A stretch of DNA of 64,000 bases, from the NCBI GenBank assembly GCA_031292355.1, contig JARLHI010000030.1, forward strand, positions 248,001-312,000, written 5' to 3'. The notes beneath the pieces are model-generated. The model worked only from the letters and a program-made list of their open reading frames with translations, was not told the origin of the DNA and did no database searches. Origin of the DNA: Candidatus Obscuribacterales bacterium (GTDB taxonomy: Bacteria > Cyanobacteriota > Vampirovibrionia > Obscuribacterales > Obscuribacteraceae). The position numbers and the translations under genes are program-made. The first letter of the stretch is position 1. Every line of letters starts with the position of its first letter. Shown here piece by piece: positions 27,690 through 37,188 of the stretch.

Positions 27690-28059
27690 AGTGGAACTCC
27701 CTGGACGTGTCTTCAACAAAGCGCGTTCAAATTCTTTCTTTTGCGGGCAAAAATGTTCACCAGCCCCAACTGCACCCCTGTTCGCCCTATTTATGTACCC
27801 AAAGGGAGCTTAGTTTTAACTCCTGAGTTCAAACTAGCGGCAAATGACACTGTTATGAAAATGCTCATGCAGTGAGCCTGTTGCCCTCCAATACGAAGTT
27901 GATTAGAAGTAAAAAGTAAAGCCTTCAGCCACTAGCCGATAAAGCGGCAAGAAAACAAGTTATGATTTATGCATCTCTTACAAATAACAAGCGTTGACCA
28001 AGTCAGCGCACGTATTGCAGCCTTTCAGGGGCAATACTCTAAAACTGGCGAAGGAATAG
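27690..28059. other. divergent intergenic region upstream of uvrA
   Basis: About 370 nt between the divergent poly-Gln protein gene and uvrA. I found no RNA gene, no terminator and no clear SOS-type operator (no CTGT-N8-ACAG-like or GAAC-N4-GTTC palindrome noticed). It presumably holds both promoters. Confidence 0.35.
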
Positions 28060-30990
28060 ATGAACGGCGATAAAAACGGTATCAAACGGAACCCTTTTGG
28101 CGATTCGATCATAGTTCGCGGCGCGCGACAACACAATCTCAAGAACATAGACATCGATATCCCCCGCAACAAACTGGTCGTTGTGACAGGAGTGAGCGGT
28201 TCGGGTAAATCGTCGCTTGCTTTTGACACCATTTTCGCCGAAGGGCAAAGGCGCTATGTCGAGTCGCTATCAGCCTACGCCAGACAATTTCTCGGTCAAT
28301 TAGATAAACCGGATGTTGATGCTATCGAGGGACTCAGTCCAGCGATATCAATCGACCAGAAATCAACCAGTCATAACCCTCGCTCAACCGTCGGCACAGT
28401 CACAGAAATCTACGATTATTTGCGTTTGCTCTATGCTCGCTGCGGCACGCCCCATTGCCCTGAATGCGGACGTTTGATCAATCCACAGACAATCGACCAG
28501 ATAGTAGATCAGGTTCTTGCGTTAGGAGAAGGCACTCGCATCCAGATCCTTGCGCCTTTAATCAGCGGTCGCAAAGGCGAATACCAGTCGCTATTTACCG
28601 ACTTGCGCAAAGAAGGATTTGTGCGTGTTCGAGTCGATGGTGCCATCATGGCGCTCGAAGACGACATCGAAATGGACAAGAATAAAAAGCATTCAATTGA
28701 ATTAGTAATAGATCGACTGGTCATTAAGCCAAGCGTTCAATCCAGACTAGCAGACAGTCTAGCCCTCGCTCTTAAATGGGGCAAGTCCAATCTTTTGGTC
28801 GACATCGTCGACAAAACTGATGCTGAAAATGGTGCAAAAAACAAAGAAGACGCAAAATCAAAAGAAATGCTCTTTTCTGAGAACTTCGCATGCGGCAGCT
28901 GCGGCGTCAGTTTTGCCGAGATTTCACCGCGTATTTTCAGTTTCAACAGCCCATACGGTGCTTGCCCTGACTGTCATGGACTTGGTTGCACTTTCGAGGT
29001 CGACCCATCGCTTGTGGTTCCAGACCCTAACAAAAGTATTGAAGATGGAGCAATCTACCCCTGGTCAAAAACCGGTAATAACTATTACGACCAGATTTTG
29101 GATTCAGTCGCCAAACATTACAAATTCAAAATCGATGTGCCTTTCAACAAACTCACAAAGGCCCATCAAGGCTATGTGCTGTATGGCTCTGCCGGCGAAA
29201 AGCTTCGTCTGATTCATGATTCGTTCGACGGTAAAGAAACCTGGGAATATCGCAAACCGTATGAAGGAGTTATTCCGAATTTAAAGCGACGCCATTCTGA
29301 ATCGAATTCGGACAAAGTCAAACAAGATATTGAAAATTACATGACTCAGATGCCTTGCACTACCTGTGATGGCACCCGTCTGCGTAAAGAGAGCCGGGCC
29401 ATCCGCATTGGTGGGCTTTCCATTGCCGAGTCGGCGAACCTTTCCGTGGAAAAAGCGGTCATATTTTTCAGTACTGTAAATCAGCATTTAACGACGAGAC
29501 AGCAAGCCATCGCCCATCAAGTGTTAATTGAAGTCAATTCACGACTTAAATTTCTGGCAGACGTTGGTCTCAATTATCTGACCCTAGACCGACAGGCAAA
29601 TACACTCTCAGGCGGGGAAGCGCAACGAATTCGTCTGGCCACCCAAATTGGCTCTGGACTCTCTGGCGTCTTGTATGTTCTCGATGAGCCTTCCGTGGGA
29701 TTGCATCAAAGAGATAACAATCGCTTGATTGCCACCATGCAGCGCCTGCGCGATCTAGGCAACACACTGCTGGTTGTAGAACACGATGAAGACACAATCA
29801 GACAGGCAGACTGGATCATCGACATTGGTCCTGGAGCAGGCATTCACGGCGGTCATCTGGTGGCCCAGGGAGGCATCGATGACATTGCTAACTCGCCACG
29901 CTCATCAACTGGAGCTTATTTATCTGGACGAAAATCAATTGCTGTGCCAAAGAAACGCCGCAGTGGTAATGGCTTGTTTCTAAAAATGTCGGGCGCCACA
30001 CTCAACAATTTGCAAGATATAGATGTCACCATCCCGCTTGGTCAATTTGTTGTTGTCACCGGTGTCAGTGGCTCAGGCAAATCTACTCTCGTCAACGATT
30101 TACTATTCCAGTATCTGCGTCACGCCTTCAACGGCTCGGTCCCTGCACCCAAAGGCTTGAAAAAAGTTACTGGCACAGAACATTTGGACAAAGTTATCGA
30201 CATCGATCAATCGCCGATTGGTCGCACCCCACGCTCTAATCCAGCAACATACACCGGTTTGTTCGACATCGTTCGCGATGTCTTCGCCATGACCACCGAA
30301 GCTAAGGCACGTGGATATTTACCTGGTCGTTTTTCCTTTAACGTCAAAGGCGGTCGCTGCGAAGCCTGCCGTGGCGAAGGTATGAATGAAATCGAAATGA
30401 ATTTTCTGCCTTCTGTATTCGTGACCTGCGACGTCTGCAAAGGCGCTCGCTACAATCGCGAAACGCTGGAAGTGAAATTCAAGGGCAAATCAATTGCCGA
30501 TGTCTTGAATATGACAGTGGAAGACGCTTTGGTGTTTTTCGCGAATATTCCAAAGGCGATTACGAAGCTGGAAACGATGAACGAAGTCGGTCTCGACTAC
30601 ATCAAACTAGGGCAATCGGCAACCACTTTGTCAGGCGGCGAAGCACAGCGCGTCAAGCTGGCCGAGCAACTATCCAGGCGCTCGACTGGCAAAACGATTC
30701 TCATTCTGGATGAACCAACGACCGGTTTGTCATTTGCCGACGTAGACAAATTGCTACATGTTTTAAATAAGCTGGTGGACGCCGGTAACACCATTTTGAT
30801 CATCGAACACAATCTGGATGTGATTAAACAAGCCGACTGGCTCATCGACCTAGGTCCTGAAGGTGGTGCTGGTGGCGGCACAGTGCTTGGTGAAGGTACA
30901 CCAGAACAACTGGCAAAAGTGAAAGAATCGCACACTGGATTATTTTTGCGGCAAATGCTTGGGAGCAAAAAAGTGGCACTCACAACTTAA
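28060..30990 (+). CDS. uvrA: excinuclease ABC subunit A
   Basis: A 976-residue DNA damage-recognition ATPase of nucleotide excision repair. Two ABC modules: Walker [15 protein letters not shown] (about 45-58) and [13 protein letters not shown] (about 660-675). Signature [12 protein letters not shown] with [14 protein letters not shown] lies in the first, and [12 protein letters not shown] with [14 protein letters not shown] in the second. Zinc modules are [10 protein letters not shown] (about 128-137), CGSCG...CPDCHG (about 280-310) and CEACRGEG...CDVCKG (about 768-800). AAGGA is 5 nt before the ATG. Full-length and intact. uvrB is not in the window. Confidence 0.98.
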   Translation: MNGDKNGIKRNPFGDSIIVRGARQHNLKNIDIDIPRNKLVVVTGVSGSGKSSLAFDTIFAEGQRRYVESLSAYARQFLGQLDKPDVDAIEGLSPAISIDQKSTSHNPRSTVGTVTEIYDYLRLLYARCGTPHCPECGRLINPQTIDQIVDQVLALGEGTRIQILAPLISGRKGEYQSLFTDLRKEGFVRVRVDGAIMALEDDIEMDKNKKHSIELVIDRLVIKPSVQSRLADSLALALKWGKSNLLVDIVDKTDAENGAKNKEDAKSKEMLFSENFACGSCGVSFAEISPRIFSFNSPYGACPDCHGLGCTFEVDPSLVVPDPNKSIEDGAIYPWSKTGNNYYDQILDSVAKHYKFKIDVPFNKLTKAHQGYVLYGSAGEKLRLIHDSFDGKETWEYRKPYEGVIPNLKRRHSESNSDKVKQDIENYMTQMPCTTCDGTRLRKESRAIRIGGLSIAESANLSVEKAVIFFSTVNQHLTTRQQAIAHQVLIEVNSRLKFLADVGLNYLTLDRQANTLSGGEAQRIRLATQIGSGLSGVLYVLDEPSVGLHQRDNNRLIATMQRLRDLGNTLLVVEHDEDTIRQADWIIDIGPGAGIHGGHLVAQGGIDDIANSPRSSTGAYLSGRKSIAVPKKRRSGNGLFLKMSGATLNNLQDIDVTIPLGQFVVVTGVSGSGKSTLVNDLLFQYLRHAFNGSVPAPKGLKKVTGTEHLDKVIDIDQSPIGRTPRSNPATYTGLFDIVRDVFAMTTEAKARGYLPGRFSFNVKGGRCEACRGEGMNEIEMNFLPSVFVTCDVCKGARYNRETLEVKFKGKSIADVLNMTVEDALVFFANIPKAITKLETMNEVGLDYIKLGQSATTLSGGEAQRVKLAEQLSRRSTGKTILILDEPTTGLSFADVDKLLHVLNKLVDAGNTILIIEHNLDVIKQADWLIDLGPEGGAGGGTVLGEGTPEQLAKVKESHTGLFLRQMLGSKKVALTT

Positions 30991-31079
30991 CCGACTAGGG
31001 TTACCCATTAGAGCGCTTTGCTTTATGATATCGTCATTCAGCTTGAGCGAAATCTAAAAGCCAGTCTTTAGAGGCTAAA

Positions 31080-31649
31080 TTGACCGAGAACGACGCACAC
31101 GACGAACAAAGCGCAGTATTGGGCGAGAAACTACCTGGACAAGCAGACCCGGTAGTCGACAGCTTGCGCAAACGTGGGCATCGCATTACAGCTCAACGTG
31201 AAATCATTTTGCAGATTTTCCGTGAATTGCCGCACGGCAACCACCTTTCAGCAGAAGAATTGCATGGCAAACTAAGCGAATTGGGATCGAACGTCAGCCT
31301 GGCCACCGCTTATCGCACCTTAAAACTGCTGTCCTCACTGGGGCTTTTGCGAGAACTGGATTTTTCAGAAGGGCATAAACACTACGAACTAAAACAGGAC
31401 ACCGTTCCGCATCAGCACATCATCTGCACAAGCTGCAACATGACGCTTGAATTCGAGGATCACTTCCTGGAAGAAGCCGGTCAAAAAATTGGCGCTCGGC
31501 ACAATTTCGAAGTAATCGATGCGCAATTCAAAATATTTGGTCTGTGCCCGAATTGCAAAACCGAAGACAAATCGCCATCATCGAACTCACGCTCCAGCGC
31601 TGCAAATGAAGCTGCGACTAAGAGATCATCGATGCGAAGCAAAAATTAA
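31080..31649 (+). CDS. Fur/PerR family metal-dependent regulator
   Basis: A 189-residue protein starting at TTG 31080 with AGAGG 7 nt upstream. Winged helix at about 27-105 (RKRGHRITAQREIILQIF; NVSLATAYRTLKLLSSLGLL is the recognition region). The C-terminal dimer/metal domain has HKHYEL, HQHIICTSCN and FGLCPNC, giving two CxxC motifs for structural zinc plus His-rich regulatory ligands. A 30-residue N-terminal extension and a Ser/Lys-rich tail make it longer than typical Fur. Whether it senses Fe, Zn, Mn or peroxide cannot be read. It is followed 12 nt later by feoA, which favours iron. Confidence 0.92.
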   Translation: MTENDAHDEQSAVLGEKLPGQADPVVDSLRKRGHRITAQREIILQIFRELPHGNHLSAEELHGKLSELGSNVSLATAYRTLKLLSSLGLLRELDFSEGHKHYELKQDTVPHQHIICTSCNMTLEFEDHFLEEAGQKIGARHNFEVIDAQFKIFGLCPNCKTEDKSPSSNSRSSAANEAATKRSSMRSKN

Positions 31650-31661
31650 TGAGTAGGTCTG

Positions 31662-31880
31662 ATGACATTAGCTGACGCCCAGGATGGACAAGCCGTTTTC
31701 GTGACGAGAACGAATGGCGAAGAAATAACGAGCCAGGCCATGCGATTCGGCATTGGTGAAGGGACGAAGATTCAAATTCAAAAAAATATCAAAGGCGGAC
31801 CGGTGATTATCAGCAAGAATCAGCTCGAAATTGCAATCGGCCGGAAACTGGCTCAACTAATAGAAGTTGCGCCAGAATAG
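31662..31880 (+). CDS. feoA: FeoA-domain protein
   Basis: A 72-residue SH3-like FeoA protein: AMRFGIGEGTKIQIQKNIKGGPVIISKNQLEIAIGRKLAQLI (split) matches the LGI..G..I.v......GP+.i.v.g..ialr..lA.I pattern. FeoA aids the FeoB ferrous iron transporter at the inner membrane. FeoB is not adjacent. The 12-nt gap to fur indicates an operon and self-contained iron control. Confidence 0.85.
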   Translation: MTLADAQDGQAVFVTRTNGEEITSQAMRFGIGEGTKIQIQKNIKGGPVIISKNQLEIAIGRKLAQLIEVAPE

Positions 31881-31947
31881 AGAGCAGATTGAATTTGCGT
31901 CCACTGGTATTAATATGAGTACGACAGCAGCTAACGTCCTATAAATT

Positions 31948-32271
31948 ATGAGCTTCAATCTTCTAATTTGCCCTCAGTGCCAGTGCTCTTTAAGTCCACC
32001 CAGTGGGCAGTCTTCCGGCATGAGCTGCCCGCGCTGTAACAACTGGCTAGAAATAGATCCAAAGTGTTCTGGTAGTTGTATGGCCTGCCACAAGGTCAAC
32101 AGTACGCAGCAACTTTCCGCTGAAGCAGGAGCCTGCGCGGAATTATCCGCCACTGGCCAAACGTCTACCTGTGGAGAAACGCAGACAAATGTGGTACAGA
32201 GAAAGGTAATGAGCCTCGTCGCAAGTACGGGCCGCTCTGTCCTCGCCGCCTGGAAAACAGTTTTTCGTTGA
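31948..32271 (+). CDS. small zinc-ribbon protein
   Basis: A 107-residue protein with a CPQC...CPRC zinc ribbon in the first 30 residues, another Cys pair (CSGSCMAC) at about 44-51, a Thr/Ser/Gln/Ala-rich middle, and a basic amphipathic C-terminus (KVMSLVASTGRSVLAAWKTVFR, split). There is no clear ribosome site before the ATG. It follows feoA by 67 nt on the same strand. Function unknown; the Cys-rich start supports a real gene. Confidence 0.55.
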   Translation: MSFNLLICPQCQCSLSPPSGQSSGMSCPRCNNWLEIDPKCSGSCMACHKVNSTQQLSAEAGACAELSATGQTSTCGETQTNVVQRKVMSLVASTGRSVLAAWKTVFR

Positions 32272-32296
32272 CCTTTTCCTGTAAGATTTACTAATC

Positions 32297-32395
32297 ATGG
32301 ACACTTTCATGAAATTTACGAACGTGGAAAATTTGCTTGAAATACTGAGCCCGGAAGTTGCAAAACGATGGTTTAGCTTCGAGGTAAGCAGATGA
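32297..32395 (+). CDS. possible 32-residue upstream ORF coupled to next gene
   Basis: ATG at 32297 opens a 32-codon frame (MDTFMKFTNVENLLEILSPE...) whose TGA overlaps the ATG of the S1-like gene as ATGA. The peptide looks like an ordinary helix. No ribosome site is visible before its own ATG, so it may not be translated. If it is, it would couple to the next gene. Confidence 0.3.
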   Translation: MDTFMKFTNVENLLEILSPEVAKRWFSFEVSR

Positions 32396-33495
32396 GCCGG
32401 CCTTTGAATCCATGGAAGCTAACCGGCTACAAAGCCGGGCAAAACGTCGTTTGCAAGATTACTAATAGTGAGCCTGGTGGATATGCAGTGCTCATTCCCA
32501 AGGATAATTTGCCGGGCTTTTTGCCGACGCAGGCAAGTTTGCACCCTGGCGAAGAAATATTGGCTCAATTCGTTTGCGTACACAACAATCGCATTTTGCT
32601 TTCGGCGCGGTTTGGCTCCAACACTGGTGGTGCCGAGATCGAAGACACCGCCGATAAGTGGCAAGAACAAATGCGACAAATGGATAATCCTAATGCACAG
32701 CCGTCACCTATGCAAGGCGGTGCCCCGGCTGCCGAGGCTGGAGCAGGGGTAGACAATGAACCCGAACAGGCTTTCAATGTTTGGGCTCAGGGTCAAGCGA
32801 CACACTTTCACGTGAAGCGTGCCACTGATTTGATTTTGCCACCGCTTAATGCTGAAACAACCAAAGAATTCAACATCGCTGATTACGATGTCGAATGGCT
32901 AATTACGGACCTGGAAGGCGGTATGCGCACAGGCTGCGTTAAGTCATCTTCGGAAGGTAAACTGTCACGGTCGGCCATGCTTTTGTATAGAGGGCGTGCT
33001 GTTGGTTGCATCCACGGCTGCAAAACGATGCCAGACACATTACCAACCGAGCAATCGCTCCATGAGATGCTCACAGACTTCAATTTGCCCGATACAAAAA
33101 TCATGATCTATGATTTGCCAGACTCGGTCACACTGTCCATGTCTGCTTTGTTTCTGGGTTACCCCGTGCAACGCAACGATCAATATGACACGCGCACGTA
33201 TATGGACTATATTTGCGAGTGGTTTGCAAGCAAAGGACAGACGGCATGTCTGGCTATTTCTTTGCCATCCAAACAAGCAACCTGCCTCGTATTTATTTAT
33301 AACGGCGCCTTTGTTGGCGCGTTTTACGTCAAAGATCAGACATTCACGCAAGACCAGCAATTCGTCTACGATTTGCTCAAAGAAGACCCCGGCGCGACAA
33401 TTGCCGTGAGCATTCTACCGGCCGAACTGACGTCAGCAGCCGTGCGCTTCGGTTTCAGCCTGAGTATGGCCAGAACGAAACGTCCAGACGCCTAG
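32392..33495 (+). CDS. S1-like N-terminal domain protein, unknown C-terminal domain
   Basis: A 367-residue protein with GAGG 7 nt before the ATG. Residues about 8-75 (GQNVVCKITNSEPGGYAVLIP...GFLPTQASLHPGEEILAQFVCVHNNRILLSARFG, abridged) resemble an S1/OB-fold RNA-binding domain. A Pro/Ala/Gly linker (about 95-125) follows. The remaining 240 residues form two similar-looking alpha/beta halves (DYDVEWLITDLEGGMRTGC; RGRAVGCIHGCK; GQTACLAISLPSKQATCLVF; NGAFVGAFYV) that I do not recognise. No TM helix. Ribosome- or RNA-associated regulation is possible from the OB-like start only. Confidence 0.75.
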   Translation: MSRPLNPWKLTGYKAGQNVVCKITNSEPGGYAVLIPKDNLPGFLPTQASLHPGEEILAQFVCVHNNRILLSARFGSNTGGAEIEDTADKWQEQMRQMDNPNAQPSPMQGGAPAAEAGAGVDNEPEQAFNVWAQGQATHFHVKRATDLILPPLNAETTKEFNIADYDVEWLITDLEGGMRTGCVKSSSEGKLSRSAMLLYRGRAVGCIHGCKTMPDTLPTEQSLHEMLTDFNLPDTKIMIYDLPDSVTLSMSALFLGYPVQRNDQYDTRTYMDYICEWFASKGQTACLAISLPSKQATCLVFIYNGAFVGAFYVKDQTFTQDQQFVYDLLKEDPGATIAVSILPAELTSAAVRFGFSLSMARTKRPDA

Positions 33496-33525
33496 ACTTT
33501 CGCTTAATATTTAGAGCCTTTATTT

Positions 33526-33571
33526 TTGACCAATGAAGCTTTAATAGCTATTCTAAATAGCTTGAGAATAG
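33526..33571 (+). promoter_or_regulatory. asd promoter with overlapping palindrome
   Basis: TTGACC (33526-33531), a 17-nt spacer and TATTCT (33549-33554) form a good sigma-70-type promoter about 55 nt before the asd start. CTATTCT (33548-33554) and AGAATAG (33565-33571) are exact reverse complements 10 nt apart, so a 7-N10-7 palindrome covers the -10 and the start site, where a repressor would act. The hexamer ATAGCT also repeats directly here. Confidence 0.55.
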
Positions 33572-33608
33572 GCATTGAGCTGATCGCGTTTAAGTAAAGG
33601 AAGTAGTC

Positions 33609-34751
33609 ATGGCAAATCAGACAAACGATAACTCACCCACTTCTTCTGTCGCATCGCTCAAGAACAAATATCAAGCTGCAATAGTTGGTGCCACCGGCAT
33701 GGTTGGACAACAGCTTATTCGCATGCTCAAAGATCATCCCTGGATCAACGTCAAAGTTGTCGCGGCATCCGGTAATTCAGCCGGAAAGACCTACACTGAC
33801 GCTGTTGGCGATCGCTGGTGCATGGATTTTGCCATTCCCGACACCATTGCCAAATTGATCGTCATGGATGCTGACGCCATCAAAGATGTAGCCAAAGACG
33901 TAGATATTGTTTTTTGCGCAGTCAGCGCCAGCAAAGAAGAAGTTTTGCGCATTGAAGATGCTTATGCAAAAGAAGGCGCTTTCGTCACTTCCTGCAACAG
34001 CGCTTATCGTCATGACCCGCTCGTGCCAATGATGATTCCTGCGGCCAATCCAGAGCATTTGAACATTTTAAAAGAACAACGAAAACAACGTGGCTACACT
34101 ACCGGTGCCATCATTGTCAAAAGCAACTGCTCGATTCAAAGTTATGTCATCGCTCTGCAACCGCTACGCGATCTCGGTTTGAAAACAGTTCGTGTTCATT
34201 CCGAACAAGCTATTTCAGGTGCCGGCAAGACCTTTGTCACGTGGCCTGAAATGGTCAACAACATGATTCCCTTCATCGGTGGCGAAGAACAAAAGTCTGA
34301 AATCGAGCCCTTGAAGATTTTCGGCGAAATCGACGAAAGTGGTATCACCTCGGCGACTACTCCCAAAATTAAAGCTAAATGCGTAAGAGTGGCTGTCCAG
34401 GATGGACACACAGCCTATGTTGAAGCAACTTTCGAAAAAAGAGTACCAACAACAGATGAAGTACTAAAACGTTGGGCCGAGTTTTCTCCATGCACTGGCT
34501 TACCCTCGGCTGCAAAACAGCTGATTCACTACCGAACTGAACCGGATCGACCGCAGCCAGCTCTCGACGTAATGATAGAAAACGGCATGGCCGTAACTAT
34601 TGGTCAGCTAAAAGCGGATGAGGACGGAATTTCTTTCACCGCTTTAGCTCACAATGCCATTCTTGGAGCAGCCGGTGGAGCCGTTCTAGCAACAGAGCTA
34701 GCCATCCAAAAAAATCTCATTCACCTTAAGACGCTCTCCACCACTCGCTAA
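33609..34751 (+). CDS. asd: aspartate-semialdehyde dehydrogenase, archaeal/fungal type
   Basis: The NADPH enzyme that makes aspartate semialdehyde from aspartyl phosphate for Lys, Thr, Met and cell-wall diaminopimelate. Seen: nucleotide loop GATGMVGQQL (27-36), active-site Cys-174 in KSNCSIQ, EQAISGAGKTFVTWPEM, IPFIGGEEQKSEIE, and RVAVQDGHTAYVEATFE. IGGEEQK and RVxVxxGH are typical of the archaeal/fungal/chlamydial branch rather than the common bacterial (E. coli) type. AAAGGAAG is 6 nt before the ATG. A Ser/Thr-rich 20-residue lead precedes the fold. A promoter with palindrome lies just upstream. Confidence 0.9.
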   Translation: MANQTNDNSPTSSVASLKNKYQAAIVGATGMVGQQLIRMLKDHPWINVKVVAASGNSAGKTYTDAVGDRWCMDFAIPDTIAKLIVMDADAIKDVAKDVDIVFCAVSASKEEVLRIEDAYAKEGAFVTSCNSAYRHDPLVPMMIPAANPEHLNILKEQRKQRGYTTGAIIVKSNCSIQSYVIALQPLRDLGLKTVRVHSEQAISGAGKTFVTWPEMVNNMIPFIGGEEQKSEIEPLKIFGEIDESGITSATTPKIKAKCVRVAVQDGHTAYVEATFEKRVPTTDEVLKRWAEFSPCTGLPSAAKQLIHYRTEPDRPQPALDVMIENGMAVTIGQLKADEDGISFTALAHNAILGAAGGAVLATELAIQKNLIHLKTLSTTR

Positions 34752-34864
34752 ACAGCGCTATTAGGTGAGCCTGAGAGACCTTCAAATTCAGCTTTTGAGA
34801 ACTAAGCAAAAGACTGAGGTATATTTATACTGGGAAGAGGGTTCTACGGGAGCTGTGTTTGTAG

Positions 34865-36277
34865 ATGAGTGGCACTGATCGACGTAGCTTTTTATCGCTA
34901 GCAGGCGCGGCTGTAGGTGGGGTATTGCTGGGCGGATGCGGAGGCGGTTCGGCGCCAGGCAATGCAAAGAGCAGCGCTGTCGAACAAACAACGACAGCCA
35001 TCAAACCGAACCTGAACGGCAGTCTATACGCCTTTGGTACTGATGGTCATCTTTTCCCTGGTTACACCGGTCAAGACCACAATCATGTCTCGGTCCTTAC
35101 CTCGATTGACATTAAAAGTGGAAAATCGAAGCAAACCCCATTACCAATGGGCCAAGGGCATTCGGCAATGGGGCTGGGCGATGGTCGCATACTATGCGTT
35201 GCGCACCATGATAGTAAGAGCATGCTGGTTTCCGACAATCACAAAGAAATCGCCAGTTTTATTTCTCCTGATAATTATGTTTATGGTGGGCACGGTCTGG
35301 TTCTGCCCGAGCATGGCGTGTTTTTGATGTGCATGCGCAACAAAAATCCGAAAACTCTAACCGATCACGGTCGTTTCGAAATTTATGATCTCAAAACCTT
35401 GAAACTTGTAGAACGCATCGACAGTGGTGGCTTGCACCCTCATGAAATTCATGTGATACCAGGCACAGACGAATTGATAGTGACGCATTACGGTGACATT
35501 TACACCCCCAATCCTCCCTACGCCCATCACGTAATCGAACCTAAACTGACAGTTTATGATGCCAAAACTTTTAAAGTAAAACGCCACTTTGTTCAGGACT
35601 ACAATGCTTTGCTCACGCACATGAGCGTTAGCAAGGACGGCTACGCATATTTCGTTTTGACTCAATACATCGAAGAAGCGGGTTGGAAAAAGAGTCGCAG
35701 CAAGCATCTGCAAGCAGCACCAGCTGGCGAAGAAGTGAGCATGGAGATGAGCCGCGAAATGGCACCTAAGCCCCAGGAATCAATGCCTGGAGTTAAGACT
35801 GCTGATATTGTGCTATCTGAATTAGAAAAGAAAATGGAAAGCATCACCGGGTGCAAACGTGATTATCCAATTCCTTATGAAGCAGCACGCGAACTCAAAC
35901 TACCTGTGCCTCTGCCGTTTGTCAGGGTCAATACCAAAACTGGCGAAAGGGACGTGTTCATGACCGGTGATGGCAATCATTTGCGCAGTCAATCTGTTGG
36001 CTATAACACGTCCACCGACACGGCGTTAGGCATTTATTACCACGCAGACACGGCCATCCTGCATCGCAATGGCGGTCAACCAGAAGTCCTCAGCGCCGGC
36101 GAAGTTGGATTGTCTGAGATGCGCGGAGTCGCTGATATTCCCGGCACGTCCTATGTGGGTCTAGTGGCAGCCCATAGGGGCCTCGTCATTTACGATTTAG
36201 CGAAAAAAGAAGTGGTGCAAAGATTCCCGTATCAGTATTTTGATACGGTTCATCTGTCTTACGATCCAATCGTTTAA
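34865..36277 (+). CDS. exported DUF1513-like beta-propeller protein
   Basis: A 470-residue protein with a twin-arginine-type start (DRRSFLSLAGAAVGGVLLGG) and a lipobox-like LLGGC, so probably a Tat-exported lipoprotein. The body resembles the DUF1513 propeller family: GHSAMGLGDGRILCVAH, YGGHGLVLPEHGVF, RFEIYDLKTLKLVERID, GGLHPHEIHVIPGTDELIVTHYGD. About residues 280-340 are a Lys/Glu/Met-rich insert between propeller blades. DUF1513 members often sit near iron-uptake or peroxidase genes elsewhere; here the neighbours are HTTM genes. Its last 4 nt overlap the end of the convergent HTTM gene. Function unknown. Confidence 0.75.
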   Translation: MSGTDRRSFLSLAGAAVGGVLLGGCGGGSAPGNAKSSAVEQTTTAIKPNLNGSLYAFGTDGHLFPGYTGQDHNHVSVLTSIDIKSGKSKQTPLPMGQGHSAMGLGDGRILCVAHHDSKSMLVSDNHKEIASFISPDNYVYGGHGLVLPEHGVFLMCMRNKNPKTLTDHGRFEIYDLKTLKLVERIDSGGLHPHEIHVIPGTDELIVTHYGDIYTPNPPYAHHVIEPKLTVYDAKTFKVKRHFVQDYNALLTHMSVSKDGYAYFVLTQYIEEAGWKKSRSKHLQAAPAGEEVSMEMSREMAPKPQESMPGVKTADIVLSELEKKMESITGCKRDYPIPYEAARELKLPVPLPFVRVNTKTGERDVFMTGDGNHLRSQSVGYNTSTDTALGIYYHADTAILHRNGGQPEVLSAGEVGLSEMRGVADIPGTSYVGLVAAHRGLVIYDLAKKEVVQRFPYQYFDTVHLSYDPIV

Positions 36278-37188
36278 CGTTTGAAACGCCAGGACAGAAG
36301 GTTCCTTATTTTGAGCATGAAGCTCTCAATATCGACCGGCGGCAGAAACAACACATAGCTGCAGACGATTGCCCATTCGAGCAAATCCAGATTGATAAAC
36401 CATTCGATACCGCTGTGTAAAAAAAGTGCGCCCAACAAGACAAACTTATTGATTGGTGGGACCCAAATCAACGTCCACATGCAACTTTCGATGACGAGTG
36501 TGTAATAGGTCGTCAAATTGTAAAACCACATATGATCAAGAAAAGCAGGAACCAAATGCCTGACTGTAGTCTTGTGATGCAAGACGTAGTAAACGGCTCT
36601 TCCTTCACGCCATTCATTTCCCAAGAACTTGCCAATAGAAGCACGAAAATATACGCATGCTACTTGAAATTGCAAAAGACGTTGCGCCAACGGTGCGTAT
36701 AGCTTTAATTCGGTGCTCTGTCCTCGACGCTTTTTAGTCCAAGCATCAACCGAGTACATTGCTCCAGCCGGTGCAAAGATCAGTAGAAAGCTATACAGTC
36801 GCAGAAAGAGTCCAACTTGATGCCAGAAAACAACCTCTCTAAAAGCGAGAGAACAAAAAAAGAGCCAGACCACAAATGCGCTTGTGCGTGAAAAAAAGCC
36901 AACAATCAGGAAAAGGCAAGCCAATAATTGCACTGCAAACAGAGCGTACATCTGTTGGTCGCTAAAGTCATGAAGCACAAAGATGCAGACTCCTGTTGGG
37001 AAGTTTTGCATCGCATCGTTTGGTATGACCCCGTGTCTACCCGACCATAAGAGCAAGTCCGGATACCAAAGAAGACTGTCTACGAGAGTGAGTAAACCGA
37101 CCAGTATACGAAACAGGCAAATCGGCGCCGGCGACACGGGTTCGAACCAGAAGGTGTTCCAGGCTGTTTTGACTTGCGTCAACATCAA
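36274..37188 (-). CDS. HTTM-domain membrane protein, copy B
   Basis: A 304-residue multi-pass protein. FEPVSPAPICLFRILVG at the start, GAMYSVDAWTKK in the middle and WREGRAVYYVLHHKT near 200 are signatures of the HTTM (horizontally transferred transmembrane) domain, related to vitamin-K-dependent gamma-glutamyl carboxylase. The conserved Lys before EWREG is present (IGKFLGNEW). About eight TM helices. It is last in a four-gene operon and its ATG overlaps the stop of the 185-residue gene by 4 nt. It is a paralogue of the HTTM at 37739. Whether it modifies substrates or is only structural is unknown. Confidence 0.85.
   Translation of the reverse strand: MMLTQVKTAWNTFWFEPVSPAPICLFRILVGLLTLVDSLLWYPDLLLWSGRHGVIPNDAMQNFPTGVCIFVLHDFSDQQMYALFAVQLLACLFLIVGFFSRTSAFVVWLFFCSLAFREVVFWHQVGLFLRLYSFLLIFAPAGAMYSVDAWTKKRRGQSTELKLYAPLAQRLLQFQVACVYFRASIGKFLGNEWREGRAVYYVLHHKTTVRHLVPAFLDHMWFYNLTTYYTLVIESCMWTLIWVPPINKFVLLGALFLHSGIEWFINLDLLEWAIVCSYVLFLPPVDIESFMLKIRNLLSWRFKR

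Noticed and set aside
37137..37150. GGTTCGAACC, as in a tRNA T-arm
   Set aside because: It lies inside the HTTM coding sequence (encodes part of the FEPVSP motif) and no cloverleaf can be drawn.
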